From the NCBI RefSeq assembly GCF_000196015.1, contig NC_007973.1:682001-746000 (forward strand): DNA of 64,000 nucleotides. Direction: 5' to 3'. The notes under the pieces were generated by a model. That model was not told where the DNA came from. It saw nothing but the letters and a program-made list of their open reading frames with translations, and searched no databases. Shown one piece after another: positions 36,284 to 44,404 of this stretch; the stretch's first letter is position 1, and every line of letters begins with the position of its first letter. The DNA comes from Cupriavidus metallidurans CH34. Its GTDB lineage: Bacteria > Pseudomonadota > Gammaproteobacteria > Burkholderiales > Burkholderiaceae. Both the position numbers and the translations under genes were made by a program.

Positions 36284-36372
36284 GTGGCTCTCCTTGGGAG
36301 GGGTCCGTGATGGCTGGTATCGAAGGCTGCGACGTGGCCCATGTACCGGCCACGTCGCAAACCGTCGAGCTG

Positions 36373-36546
36373 TTAGCCGAGTTCGCCGGCAATGAGGCTG
36401 AAGACCTTGCTCAGGTTCTGGCCGACGAGTTGCACCGAGGCGATGATCACGACGGCGATGAGCGCGGCGATCAGGCCGTATTCGATGGCGGTGACGCCGT
36501 CTTCATCACGGACGAAACGCTTCAGGTTTTGGGTCAGACGTTGCAT
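36373..36546 (-). CDS. flp: Flp pilin, first gene of the Tad operon
   Basis: The 57-residue prepilin (ATG 36546 to TAA 36373) carries the leader LKRFVRDEDG and the conserved VTAIEYGLIAALIAVVIIAS core, ending KVFSLIAGELG. It has a strong AAGGAG ribosome site and is the first of three pilin genes, so it is likely the most highly expressed and the major pilin. That expression order is inference. Confidence 0.93.
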   Translation of the reverse strand: MQRLTQNLKRFVRDEDGVTAIEYGLIAALIAVVIIASVQLVGQNLSKVFSLIAGELG

Positions 36547-36615
36547 GGTGGACTCCTTGGGTTGAAAAGCACGCTTGCGACTACGGACAGAAACTTCGAA
36601 CAGACAACTGTGATT

Positions 36616-36873
36616 TCAGAGCGGGAGGAAGCGGCAGGACGGCGGCGCGCAGATCGCGCAGCAATGAAATGGCCAACGGCCAGCGCCGACGCTTGCGCCG
36701 TGAGGGCAACGCGCCTGCAGCCGTCGCTCGGCGGAGGCGTGGATGCACCGTGCCGCGTGTTGGGCGTGGCTTGCGCGAACCATGCAACGGTAGGGCACGC
36801 TGCCGCCGCTGCGAGCGGCGGCAATGCGACCCATAGTCCGATGCATTCTCACGAGCTGACCGATAGCTGGCAT
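36616..36873 (-). CDS. Possible small Cys-rich protein upstream of the flp array
   Basis: An 85-codon frame starts at ATG 36873 with a GGGGAG site 8 nt upstream, the same style of ribosome site seen across the Tad genes. The sequence (MPAIGQLVRMHRTMGRIAAA ... CCAICAPPSCRFLPL) is basic and has eight Cys residues. I do not recognise it. The 69-bp gap to the first flp gene has room for a promoter. The Arg/Ala/Cys-rich composition could also be a chance frame in GC-rich DNA, so the call is tentative. Confidence 0.3.
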   Translation of the reverse strand: MPAIGQLVRMHRTMGRIAAARSGGSVPYRCMVRASHAQHAARCIHASAERRLQARCPHGASVGAGRWPFHCCAICAPPSCRFLPL

Positions 36874-37114
36874 GGTGTTGCTCCCCGAATCTTTGTTTTC
36901 CTGCCGGCGGCGAACAGCTTGCTGGCAGTTGCGGCTTACCGTGAGTGACGGTGCCGCAGGCTGGCATAGGCAATCCGTGGGCCAGCCCTGATGAATTCGT
37001 TGTCCCACAAGGCTTTGCGGGGAGGTCCGCCTGGCGGGTGCTGCGGCGATGCGGGCGGAATGCCGCGTTTCGGGCCCGCGTCGTTGCCAGCTGGAAACGC
37101 TGGGCCCTGATTTA

Positions 37115-37201
37115 TTTTGGATGAGCCCACCGGTGGGTCAGCCCCGGCATGAATGGATCGCCAACATCACTAGGGCGGGCGGATGTGTCGCTCATCCAAA
37201 A
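37115..37201. repeat. 12-bp inverted repeat with a nested palindrome
   Basis: TTTTGGATGAGC (37115-37126) and its perfect reverse complement GCTCATCCAAAA (37190-37201) flank 63 bp. The first arm runs straight into the perfect palindrome CCCACCGGTGGG (37126-37137). The spacing suits paired binding of a dimeric regulator with DNA looping, or a small mobile-element remnant. No transposase is present. Confidence 0.55.
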
Positions 37202-37600
37202 GAACTAGTCAGGTGCGGCGCCTGACGCAGCCGGTTCGCCCTGGAGGATGACAACCGTGGGTGCATGGCCGTGCGATGCCTGCACCGGCCCGACTGATGG
37301 ATGAAGCAGACCCCGCCGAGGGCAATGTTTCCGAATGGAAACGCGCGTGGTTGCCTGCGTTGCGGGGCGGCACGCGCGCTGGCTTTGCGCGTCGCCCGCA
37401 ATCGCTTGTGCGACGCCATTCTCCATCTCCAATCCGCGCGTGATTCAGGAAGGAAACGTTGCGGGCACGGATCGCGTTTTCCGGGGCGCCGGCTCGTTCT
37501 CGACCCCTTGGGGTGCCTTGCGCTAACGCGTTCGCGTGACAAGACTTAGGCAACACCAGGCGTTGCCGACGTTCGGACAAGACCGCGGCATGGCACCTGC

Positions 37601-37652
37601 AAGAACATAAGGCAAGAACACAAGCCAAGAACACAAGCCAAGAACACAAGGG
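37601..37652 (+). repeat. Four tandem 13-bp repeats in the leader of the first glycosyltransferase gene
   Basis: Four copies of AAGAACACAAGCC, the first and last slightly varied (AAGAACATAAGGC and AAGAACACAAGGG), stand end to end and finish 13 bp before ATG 37666. The unit is purine/A-rich against the GC-rich background. Copy-number change by slipped-strand pairing could alter the leader length or ribosome-site access of the downstream gene. Confidence 0.8.
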
Positions 37653-37665
37653 AACGGGGTGAGTC

Positions 37666-38922
37666 ATGAGTCAGGAAGCAGTGCGGGCGGACACGGGGAG
37701 GCAAGGCGGGGCGTGGCTGGATCTGGATCGCGCCCGCGTCTACAGCGCGGCCGTGCTGTTCCTGTTCACGGTGTTGATGGTGACGTGGGCCTGGTACACC
37801 GAGGGCTTCACCGATAGCCACGTCAGTCGTCCGGGTGCCGATTTTGCCGTGTTCTGGAGCGCATCGTATCTGGCACTGAGCGAGGGGGCAGTGCGGGCCT
37901 ACGACGTGGCCAGGCACCTGGAGGTGATGGCGACCTACGGGCCGCTCGACATCGGCAACACTGCCGTCCTGCCGTGGCTATATCCGCCAACGTTCCTGCT
38001 GGTGGTCCTGCCGCTGGCCACATTGCCGTTCGCGTTCAGCTACGTGCTGTTCATCGCCGCAAGTGTCTATGCCTACCTGTGCGCGATTGGCGGGCTGGTC
38101 GGAGCCGGCTCCATGCTGCGGCGCGGCCTGTGGCTGCCGGTGCTGGCGTCGCCGGCTGTCCTGGTCTCGGTCATCCTCGGGCAGAACTCGCTGCTGACGG
38201 CGTCGCTGGTCGGTGGCGCGATCTGCCTGCTGGGCAAGCGGCCGATTCTGGCCGGGGTCCTGATCGGGCTGCTGGCCATCAAGCCGCAGCTGGCATTGCT
38301 GATTCCGGTGGCGCTGATCGCGGGTCGCCATTTTCGTACATTGGCGAGCGCCGCCACCACGGCGGCGGTCTTCGCGGCGGTCAGCGTCGTGATCTGTGGC
38401 TGGGAGACGATTCCGGCATTCCTGAACAGTGTTGCGTGGGCCCGCGCAAATCTTGTGGAAGGTACGCCGGAAGGGTGGTACGGCATGCCATCGGTGCTGG
38501 CCGCCGCGCAACTGTCAGGGTTGAGCCGCGATTCGGCTTACGCCGTGCAAGGGCTGGCAGCGCTCGCCGCCGCGGCGGCCGTCGTCTACGTGTGGTCTCG
38601 CACGCGCGAGGCGCCACTGTGCGCCGCCGTGCTCGCCGCCGCCGCGTTGCTGGCCACGCCGTATGTCCGGCACTACGAACTGACGTGGATGGGGATCGCG
38701 GTCGCGGGTCTCGTCGGCGATGGCATTCGTCATGGCCTGTCCAACCGCGAGCGCCTGCTGTTCCTGGTGGCGTGGTGGTTGCCGATCTTCGAACAGATGA
38801 ACCCCAAGTTCGGAATGCCGCAGATCGGCCCCGTTCTCTCGGCACTGCTCGTGATCGTGGCCGTTCGTCGGACCATGGCCCGCACTGCGTCCGCGTCGGT
38901 ACCGGCGCCGGTGGGAACCTGA
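37666..38922 (+). CDS. GT87-family (DUF2029) polyprenol-phosphate-sugar-dependent glycosyltransferase
   Basis: The 418-residue polytopic membrane protein has the GT87 layout: an N-terminal helix, a periplasmic loop with an Asp-containing motif (DFAVFWSASYLAL near residue 58), PWLYPPTFLL near 104, ILGQNSLL near 166 and IKPQLALLIPVAL near 203. About ten hydrophobic helices are visible. GT87 enzymes such as PimE move a sugar, often mannose, from a polyprenol carrier outside the cytoplasmic membrane. The donor and acceptor here are unknown. It is followed by a paralogue one base downstream of its stop codon. The leader carries tandem repeats. Confidence 0.85.
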   Translation: MSQEAVRADTGRQGGAWLDLDRARVYSAAVLFLFTVLMVTWAWYTEGFTDSHVSRPGADFAVFWSASYLALSEGAVRAYDVARHLEVMATYGPLDIGNTAVLPWLYPPTFLLVVLPLATLPFAFSYVLFIAASVYAYLCAIGGLVGAGSMLRRGLWLPVLASPAVLVSVILGQNSLLTASLVGGAICLLGKRPILAGVLIGLLAIKPQLALLIPVALIAGRHFRTLASAATTAAVFAAVSVVICGWETIPAFLNSVAWARANLVEGTPEGWYGMPSVLAAAQLSGLSRDSAYAVQGLAALAAAAAVVYVWSRTREAPLCAAVLAAAALLATPYVRHYELTWMGIAVAGLVGDGIRHGLSNRERLLFLVAWWLPIFEQMNPKFGMPQIGPVLSALLVIVAVRRTMARTASASVPAPVGT

Positions 38923-38923
38923 C

Positions 38924-40162
38924 ATGGCCACGCTGCAGGCTGCCGCGCGCCGGATACGGGACGATGCGTCACGCTCGCATTGGCTCGATGCCAGCCGGTT
39001 GCGGCTCTATTCGTGCGTGGCGCTTGCCTGTTACGCGCTGTACTTCGGGATCTGGCTGTTCCGCGCCTGCGTGTTGAAGGTGCCGGGCGTATTCGCGCCG
39101 GGTGGCGATTTCGTCGTGTTCTGGAGCACGGCGAAGCTGGCGCTATCCAGTGGGGCGGCTGCGCCCTACGATCTGGGCGCGCTGCGGCACGTGGAACTCT
39201 CCGCGGTGCCCGGGCTTGCCATCGGCGATGGTGTGCTGCCCTGGCTGTATCCGCCCATGTCGTTGTGGTTCGTACTGCCGTTCGGGCTGTTGCCCTATGG
39301 ACTGGCCACGTTCGTGTTTCTGGTGGGTGGCGTTGCCTGGTTTGCGTGGGCGCTATGTCGCACGTTGTCATGGCGCGATGCCCGGCTGGCGGCGGTTGCG
39401 TTTCCCGGCATCGTAGTAGTGCTGGCCACCGGACAGAACTCGCTGTGGCTTGCGGGCTGCGCCGGTCTGGCACTGACGTGCCTGCGCTCGCGTCCGTTGC
39501 TTGCGGGCGTGCTGCTGGGCGTGGTGGCGATGAAGCCACAGCTCGCGCTGATGGTCCCGGTGGCGCTGCTTTGCGCGCGCGCGTGGCGTGCGCTGGGTGC
39601 CATGGTTTTCACGACGCTGGTGCTGACGGTGGCGTCGCTGCTGGTGTTCGGCTCGGAGCCTTTCGCCGCATTTCTGCGTAACGCCGCCATGGCGCGCGAG
39701 TCGGTGGAGCAGGGCTCCGCACTGATGGCGCGGATGCCAACGGTGTTTGCCTCAATAAAGCTGATCAGTGGCGGCTTGCTGTTGCCTTACGCGATACACG
39801 GTCTGGTGGCAGCAGCAGCGCTGGCGTCGGTGGTGTATGCGTGGTCCCGGCCCTGCAGCTTCGCGCTGCGTGCCGCCGTGCTTGTGGTGGCCGGGTTGCT
39901 GGTGCCGGCCTACCTGTATGACTACGACCTCGTGTTCCTCGGGCTGGCAATTGCCTGGCTCGGCGCGCACGGCCATCGCGCCGGCTGGTTGCGGGGCGAG
40001 CGGGAGTTGCTGGTGCTGCTGTGGCTGATGCCGCTGTGGAGCCATGTGACAGGTCCGGAGATCGGATTCCAGCCGTTGCCGCTCGGGCTGATGCTCGCGT
40101 TGGCGCTGGGCGTCTGGCGAATCCGGCTGGAAAGGATGGACAAGGCATCGTTCAATGCCTGA
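38924..40162 (+). CDS. GT87-family (DUF2029) glycosyltransferase, second copy
   Basis: The 412-residue paralogue keeps the same motif order: DFVVFWSTAKLAL, PWLYPPMSLW, ATGQNSLW and MKPQLALMVPVAL. Similarity to the first copy runs through the whole length, which suggests an old duplication with each copy now adapted to a different linkage. It begins one base after the first copy's stop and is followed by the GtrB-like gene after about 40 bp, so the three genes form an operon. Confidence 0.85.
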   Translation: MATLQAAARRIRDDASRSHWLDASRLRLYSCVALACYALYFGIWLFRACVLKVPGVFAPGGDFVVFWSTAKLALSSGAAAPYDLGALRHVELSAVPGLAIGDGVLPWLYPPMSLWFVLPFGLLPYGLATFVFLVGGVAWFAWALCRTLSWRDARLAAVAFPGIVVVLATGQNSLWLAGCAGLALTCLRSRPLLAGVLLGVVAMKPQLALMVPVALLCARAWRALGAMVFTTLVLTVASLLVFGSEPFAAFLRNAAMARESVEQGSALMARMPTVFASIKLISGGLLLPYAIHGLVAAAALASVVYAWSRPCSFALRAAVLVVAGLLVPAYLYDYDLVFLGLAIAWLGAHGHRAGWLRGERELLVLLWLMPLWSHVTGPEIGFQPLPLGLMLALALGVWRIRLERMDKASFNA

Positions 40163-40203
40163 TGACGGAGCGCGCGGCAACGCGTGCCGGGAGGAAATAG
40201 ATC

Positions 40204-41220
40204 ATGGCCGACTATGACGACATCCAGCTCCTGTCGCTGGTGGTGCCGTTCTACAACGAAGGCACCGCGCTGCAGACGTTCTTTGACCGCGTGGTGCCGA
40301 TCCTCGAATCGGTGCCAGCCACGCGTTTCGAGATCGTCTGCGTCAACGATGGCAGTGCCGACGATACGCTCGCGCGGCTCGTCGACATCTCGCGGCGCGA
40401 TGGCCGCATCCGTGTGATCGACCTTACGCGCAACTTCGGCAAGGAGGCGGCATTGACCGCGGGCATCGACGAAGCTTTCGGCGACGCGGTAATCCCGATC
40501 GACGCCGATTTGCAGGACCCGCCGGAGCTGATTCCCACCCTCGTCGAGAAATGGCGGCAGGGCGCCGAAGTGGTGCTGGCGCAGCGTGCCAGCCGCGCCA
40601 GCGATTCGTTCCTGAAGCGTGTGACCGCGACTGCCTACTATCGCGTGCATAACTGGCTGTCGGACCTGAAGATTCCGGAGAACGTCGGGGATTTCCGGCT
40701 GATGGATCGCGCCGTGGTCAACGCGCTGAAGCAGTTGCCCGAGCGGCACCGCTTCATGAAAGGGCTGTTTGCCTGGGTTGGCTTCAATACGGTAGTAGTC
40801 CAGTACGAGCGCGCGCCGCGCTGCGCCGGGGAATCGAAGTTCTCAGGCTGGCGGCTCTGGAACCTGGCGCTCGAAGGCATCACCAGCTTCAGCACGCTGC
40901 CGTTGCGAAGCTGGACGTACGTCGGGTCGTTCATCGCCATGATCGCCTTCTGCTACGGCACGTTCATCGTGGCGCGCACGCTGATCCTGGGGGTCGACGT
41001 GCCGGGTTATGCCTCCGTGCTGTCGCTGCTGCTGTTCTTCGGCGGCATCCAGCTTATCGGGCTGGGCGTGCTGGGCGAATATATCGGCCGCATCTACGAC
41101 GAATCGAAGGGCCGCCCGATCTATCTGGTCAAGCGCCGCTACCAGGAGCGCCGTCCGCAAGGCCGCGCCGTGGGCAATGGCCGCGTCATTCCGATCGCGG
41201 CCGCCGCCAAGCGGCACTGA
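40204..41220 (+). CDS. GT2 polyprenyl-phosphate glycosyltransferase (GtrB/DPM1-like)
   Basis: The 338-residue protein has a cytoplasmic GT-A domain (VVPFYNEG, VNDGSADDT, the DxD-type motif IDADLQDPPE near residue 100, and QRASRASDSFLKR), then two transmembrane helices (about 237-260 and 272-295) and LGEYIGRIYDE. GtrB-type enzymes load a nucleotide-activated sugar onto undecaprenyl phosphate on the cytoplasmic face. The product would feed the GT87 transferases on both sides. It has a strong GGAGG ribosome site. The sugar cannot be read from sequence. Confidence 0.9.
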   Translation: MADYDDIQLLSLVVPFYNEGTALQTFFDRVVPILESVPATRFEIVCVNDGSADDTLARLVDISRRDGRIRVIDLTRNFGKEAALTAGIDEAFGDAVIPIDADLQDPPELIPTLVEKWRQGAEVVLAQRASRASDSFLKRVTATAYYRVHNWLSDLKIPENVGDFRLMDRAVVNALKQLPERHRFMKGLFAWVGFNTVVVQYERAPRCAGESKFSGWRLWNLALEGITSFSTLPLRSWTYVGSFIAMIAFCYGTFIVARTLILGVDVPGYASVLSLLLFFGGIQLIGLGVLGEYIGRIYDESKGRPIYLVKRRYQERRPQGRAVGNGRVIPIAAAAKRH

Positions 41221-41244
41221 GATTTTTTGAAGCCGCCCTTCTGT

Positions 41245-42471
41245 TCAGGATTGGGCGGCGCTTCTCGCGGCTTGATGACGCAGCACGATCAGGCCAAGGA
41301 GGCACACCAGCACGAGGGGCGCGAGTTGCGGGACGTGGTCGATGAAGAACGGGCTGAGGCCCTGCATCGGCGCGAACCAGGTGACGATCAGCAGCAGGCG
41401 CTCCCATCCACGGCTGCCAAACCGGATCATGTCGACGCAGAGCAAGGCCACGGGAATGGCCAGCCACGCAAGGTCGTAGTAGATCAGGTAGGGCTGCGTG
41501 AGCAGGGTACCAACCACTAGCGCGGAAGCGCTCAGCGCGAGCCGAGGCTTGGTGCACCATACCCATACGCACGTCGCGATCGCGCAGAGCGCCACGGCGG
41601 CATGCACGCCGTTAGCCAGCGGAATGCTGGCACCGGCCACGTACAGCACACCGAAGACCGTCGGCGCGCCGCGCAACGTGTCGATGTTCACGGCCACCGT
41701 TTCGCGGAACATCGCCAGGCTGTGCAGGAATGCCGGGTAGATGTCGACGCCGAAGGCCATGACAGTCAGGCCGACGAACAACGCAGAGCATCCCGCTGCC
41801 GCAGCCATTGCGGTCCAGCGCCGCTCGCAGAGGAGCATCAGGGGAAACAGCACGCCGAGCTGCGGCTTGACACAAAGCAGCGCGATGCAGGCTCCCGCAG
41901 CCACCGGGTGACGGCGCATGAGCCAAAGCGCGCCACCCGCGGCTGCCAGGGTGTACAGCGAGTTCTGACCCGAAATCAGCGTGGTCCAGACTCCCGGGAA
42001 TGCGAGCGCGGGAACGATCCAGTAACGGTGCAGATTGCCGACCACGGCGCGCAGATAGCCCAGATACAGCGCGATGCCCGTCAGCGCGAACAGGACAAGC
42101 GCCATGCTGAAAGGCAGCGCGGCAAGCGGGTAGATCATCAGCAGGAACGTGGGTGGATAGGCGAACGGACCGAATGTGTTCGGCAGTAGCGGTGTCTTCG
42201 CCACGCGCAGCAGTTCCCAGTCGTAGGCAGCGACCGCGCCATGCATCTGCGCGAGTCCCGAGGCGCACCAGTAGACGACGAAATCCCAACCCAGACGCGG
42301 CACACTCGGATTGGCAATGACCGAGTGTCCGTACCACCACGCCGCGACCACGACGCATTCGAGCACCAGCAAGGTGGCGGCATAGAGGCAGATGCGTCCC
42401 GGCGTGAGCCAGCGGGCCGGGGTGGCGCTGTCGAGCGAAGCCGTCTTGGGCGTGTCGGTGGCGGCTGGCAT
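41245..42471 (-). CDS. GT87-family (DUF2029) glycosyltransferase, third copy
   Basis: The 408-residue protein shows the same motifs as the two plus-strand copies (DFVVYWCASGLAQ, FAYPPTFLLMIYP, ISGQNSLYTLA, VKPQLGVLFPLML) on the opposite strand. ATG 42471 has a GAGGAG site; the longer frame upstream is not needed. It is convergent with the GtrB-like gene (24 bp apart) and runs in the same direction as the GtrA-like and regulator genes, probably as their operon's last gene. Confidence 0.85.
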   Translation of the reverse strand: MPAATDTPKTASLDSATPARWLTPGRICLYAATLLVLECVVVAAWWYGHSVIANPSVPRLGWDFVVYWCASGLAQMHGAVAAYDWELLRVAKTPLLPNTFGPFAYPPTFLLMIYPLAALPFSMALVLFALTGIALYLGYLRAVVGNLHRYWIVPALAFPGVWTTLISGQNSLYTLAAAGGALWLMRRHPVAAGACIALLCVKPQLGVLFPLMLLCERRWTAMAAAAGCSALFVGLTVMAFGVDIYPAFLHSLAMFRETVAVNIDTLRGAPTVFGVLYVAGASIPLANGVHAAVALCAIATCVWVWCTKPRLALSASALVVGTLLTQPYLIYYDLAWLAIPVALLCVDMIRFGSRGWERLLLIVTWFAPMQGLSPFFIDHVPQLAPLVLVCLLGLIVLRHQAARSAAQS

Positions 42472-42546
42472 GGGGGCTCCTCGAGGTGAAGCGGATGGCC
42501 GGCCGGGCAAGGCACGCCCGCCCGGTGGCATGGTGAGGCTGCGCGG

Positions 42547-42993
42547 TCAGCGATACGTCCAGGTCCGGTGCAGCACGAACGTGACCGCCGGCACCACCGA
42601 CAGGATCGCGGCGAGACCGGCCCAGTAGCCAAGGCCAAGCGCCTGCGCGCCGGCAGAGATGCCGAGCGTCAGGCCCAGGCCCAGCAGCGATACGATCAGA
42701 AAGCGCACGTAGCTGTCACGCGTGGGGGTAGCGCCGAAGCTCCACAGCGTATTGAGCAGATACGACGCGATATTGGCGACGACGAACGCCACGCCGTTGG
42801 CGCCTACCTGCGATGCATGGAGCAGGTAGATCAACGGAGTGGCCACGGCCACGTGGATGCCGGTGGCGATGACGCCGGATACACCGAATCGAAAGAGCCG
42901 GACCAGTGTGTCCCGCGCGGGCAGGCAATGCCAGATGGCATGGCCGGCTGGCTCGCCCGGCACGTCTCGGGAGCGGGACTGGACTTGCAGCAT
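42547..42993 (-). CDS. GtrA-family lipid-linked sugar flippase
   Basis: The 148-residue protein has four transmembrane helices in the GtrA pattern: LFRFGVSGVIATGIHVAVAT at about residue 32, then VAFVVANIASYLLNTLWSF with the N-x3-W-x-F motif, and FLIVSLLGLGLTLGIS. GtrA proteins are thought to flip undecaprenyl-phosphate sugars. ATG 42993 begins a sensible leader; it lies 34 bp after the stop of the sigma-54 activator gene and 75 bp before the third GT87 gene. Confidence 0.85.
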   Translation of the reverse strand: MLQVQSRSRDVPGEPAGHAIWHCLPARDTLVRLFRFGVSGVIATGIHVAVATPLIYLLHASQVGANGVAFVVANIASYLLNTLWSFGATPTRDSYVRFLIVSLLGLGLTLGISAGAQALGLGYWAGLAAILSVVPAVTFVLHRTWTYR

Positions 42994-43027
42994 GTTCGAA
43001 CTCCGCGTCGTGGATCGACACCCGCCT

Positions 43028-44404
43028 TCAGTTCTGCACGCAGACCAGTCCCACGTTGCCTTTCCGCACCTGCAGCTTGTAGTCGCGCATGAGTCGGAAC
43101 AACGTGACTCGCGAGATGCCAAGCTCGGCCGCCACGTCGATCAAACGTTCGTGGTGGCGTTGCAGGGCTTCGAGGATCGCGGCCTGCTCGGCCGCTTCGC
43201 GAATCGCGGCCAGCGTCGGCGGCTTGCTTTCCACGGGCGTGTCGAGTTCGAGGTCGGAGGGCTGGATGACCCCGTTCTCGCACATCGCCGCGGCAAGGCG
43301 GATCCGGTTGAGCAGTTCGCGCACGTTGCCTGGCCAGGCATGAGTGGTGATGGCACGCAGGGCCATGGGCGAAAAGCCGCGGATATGCTCGGGCGAGTCC
43401 TTGCGGACGGAATCCAGGATGTGTTCGGCCAGCAGCAGCACATCGGAGCCGCGTTCGCGCAGGGGGGGCTGCTTGACGCGCAGCACGCACAGGCGGTGAA
43501 AGAGGTCGCCACGGAACCGCTCGGTCGCCACGGCGGCTTCGAGGTCGACGTGCGTGGCCGAGATGACCCGGACATCGACGGCGACGGATTCGGTACCACC
43601 CAGCCGTTCGATCCGGCCTGTTTCCAGGAAGCGCAGCAGACTGGTCTGGCTCTCGAGCGGCATGTCGCCGATTTCATCCAGGAACAGCGTGCCGCCTTGC
43701 GCGATCTCGATCCGGCCCGGCTTGCGCTTGGTCGCGCCCGTGAAGGCGCCACGCTCGTAGCCGAACAGTTCGGACATCAGCAGGGTGGGCGGGATGGCCG
43801 CACAGTTGACCGCGACGAACGGCTGGTTGGCCCGGCGCGAGGCGCGATGGATGGCCTGCGCGGCGAGTTCCTTGCCGGTGCCGGATTCACCGGAGATCAG
43901 TACCGGCGTGTCCCACCGCGACACCTTCTCGATGCTGCGGAACAGCGCCTGCATGGCATTGCATTCGCCGATGATCCCGTGCGGGCGCGTCAGCGGCACG
44001 GCTGGTTGCTCGCGGCCCGGCCGCAGGGCTGCCATGCCAACCGCGTGTCCGAGCGTCCGGCTTAGCTCGGCCATGTCGAATGGCGCTGTGTAGTAGTCAA
44101 TGAAGTACAGGCCGAGCAGCTTGCGCGCGGTGTCTGTCAGCTCGTCGGCGCAGCTGATCGCACCGATCCAGCCGATCTGGCGCGTCGCCAGCCATGGCTC
44201 CATCAACTCGAGATCGGTATCGCTGAAGCCGCTCTGGAAATCGAGCAGGCCCGCCGAGAATGGTCCATCGAGCGGCAGCGCGGCCAGGTCCTCGAGGCTG
44301 TTCGCGAACACCAGCTTCCAGCCGTGCTGCGACAGATAACGGCACAACGACGCGTCGTGATGCCTGGAGACATACAGCAACGGGCGGTTGACATAGTGAC
44401 TCAT
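43028..44404 (-). CDS. VpsR-type sigma-54-dependent transcriptional activator
   Basis: The 458-residue protein has a VpsR-like N-terminal domain (about 1-120), a AAA+ domain with Walker A GESGTGKE (about 171-178), an intact GAFTGA loop (about 218-223) for sigma-54 contact and Walker B TLFLDEIGD (about 240). A Fis-type helix-turn-helix ends it (VAAELGISRVTLFRLM). VpsR relatives respond to c-di-GMP and drive exopolysaccharide or biofilm genes. Given its neighbours it probably controls the glycosylation genes and perhaps the Tad operon; that link is inference. The receiver-like domain lacks a clear acidic phosphorylation pocket. Confidence 0.88.
   Translation of the reverse strand: MSHYVNRPLLYVSRHHDASLCRYLSQHGWKLVFANSLEDLAALPLDGPFSAGLLDFQSGFSDTDLELMEPWLATRQIGWIGAISCADELTDTARKLLGLYFIDYYTAPFDMAELSRTLGHAVGMAALRPGREQPAVPLTRPHGIIGECNAMQALFRSIEKVSRWDTPVLISGESGTGKELAAQAIHRASRRANQPFVAVNCAAIPPTLLMSELFGYERGAFTGATKRKPGRIEIAQGGTLFLDEIGDMPLESQTSLLRFLETGRIERLGGTESVAVDVRVISATHVDLEAAVATERFRGDLFHRLCVLRVKQPPLRERGSDVLLLAEHILDSVRKDSPEHIRGFSPMALRAITTHAWPGNVRELLNRIRLAAAMCENGVIQPSDLELDTPVESKPPTLAAIREAAEQAAILEALQRHHERLIDVAAELGISRVTLFRLMRDYKLQVRKGNVGLVCVQN

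Larger units (their letters stand above)
36874..37665. other. Intergenic region between the Tad operon and the glycosyltransferase genes
   Basis: No convincing gene is seen in these ~790 bp. The open frames on both strands are Arg/Ala/Pro-rich and lack starts with ribosome sites. The region should hold divergent promoters for the flp genes (minus) and for the glycosyltransferase genes (plus). It contains a long inverted repeat with a nested palindrome (37115-37201) and a tandem 13-bp repeat (37601-37652). I found no well-spaced sigma-54 site on either strand. Confidence 0.6.

Noticed and set aside
37601..37652. Possible CRISPR or iteron array
   Set aside because: The four 13-bp units are directly adjacent with no spacers, and there are no cas or replication genes. 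It is a simple tandem repeat.
37209..37667. Minus-strand frame that begins like a signal peptide (LVFLACVLALCS)
   Set aside because: The hydrophobic start is just the 13-bp tandem repeat read in reverse. The rest is Arg/Pro-rich with no family features.
38730..39539. Minus-strand frame of 269 codons across the two GT87 genes
   Set aside because: It is antisense to the two clear membrane transferase genes and contains only Arg/Pro/Ala-rich sequence.
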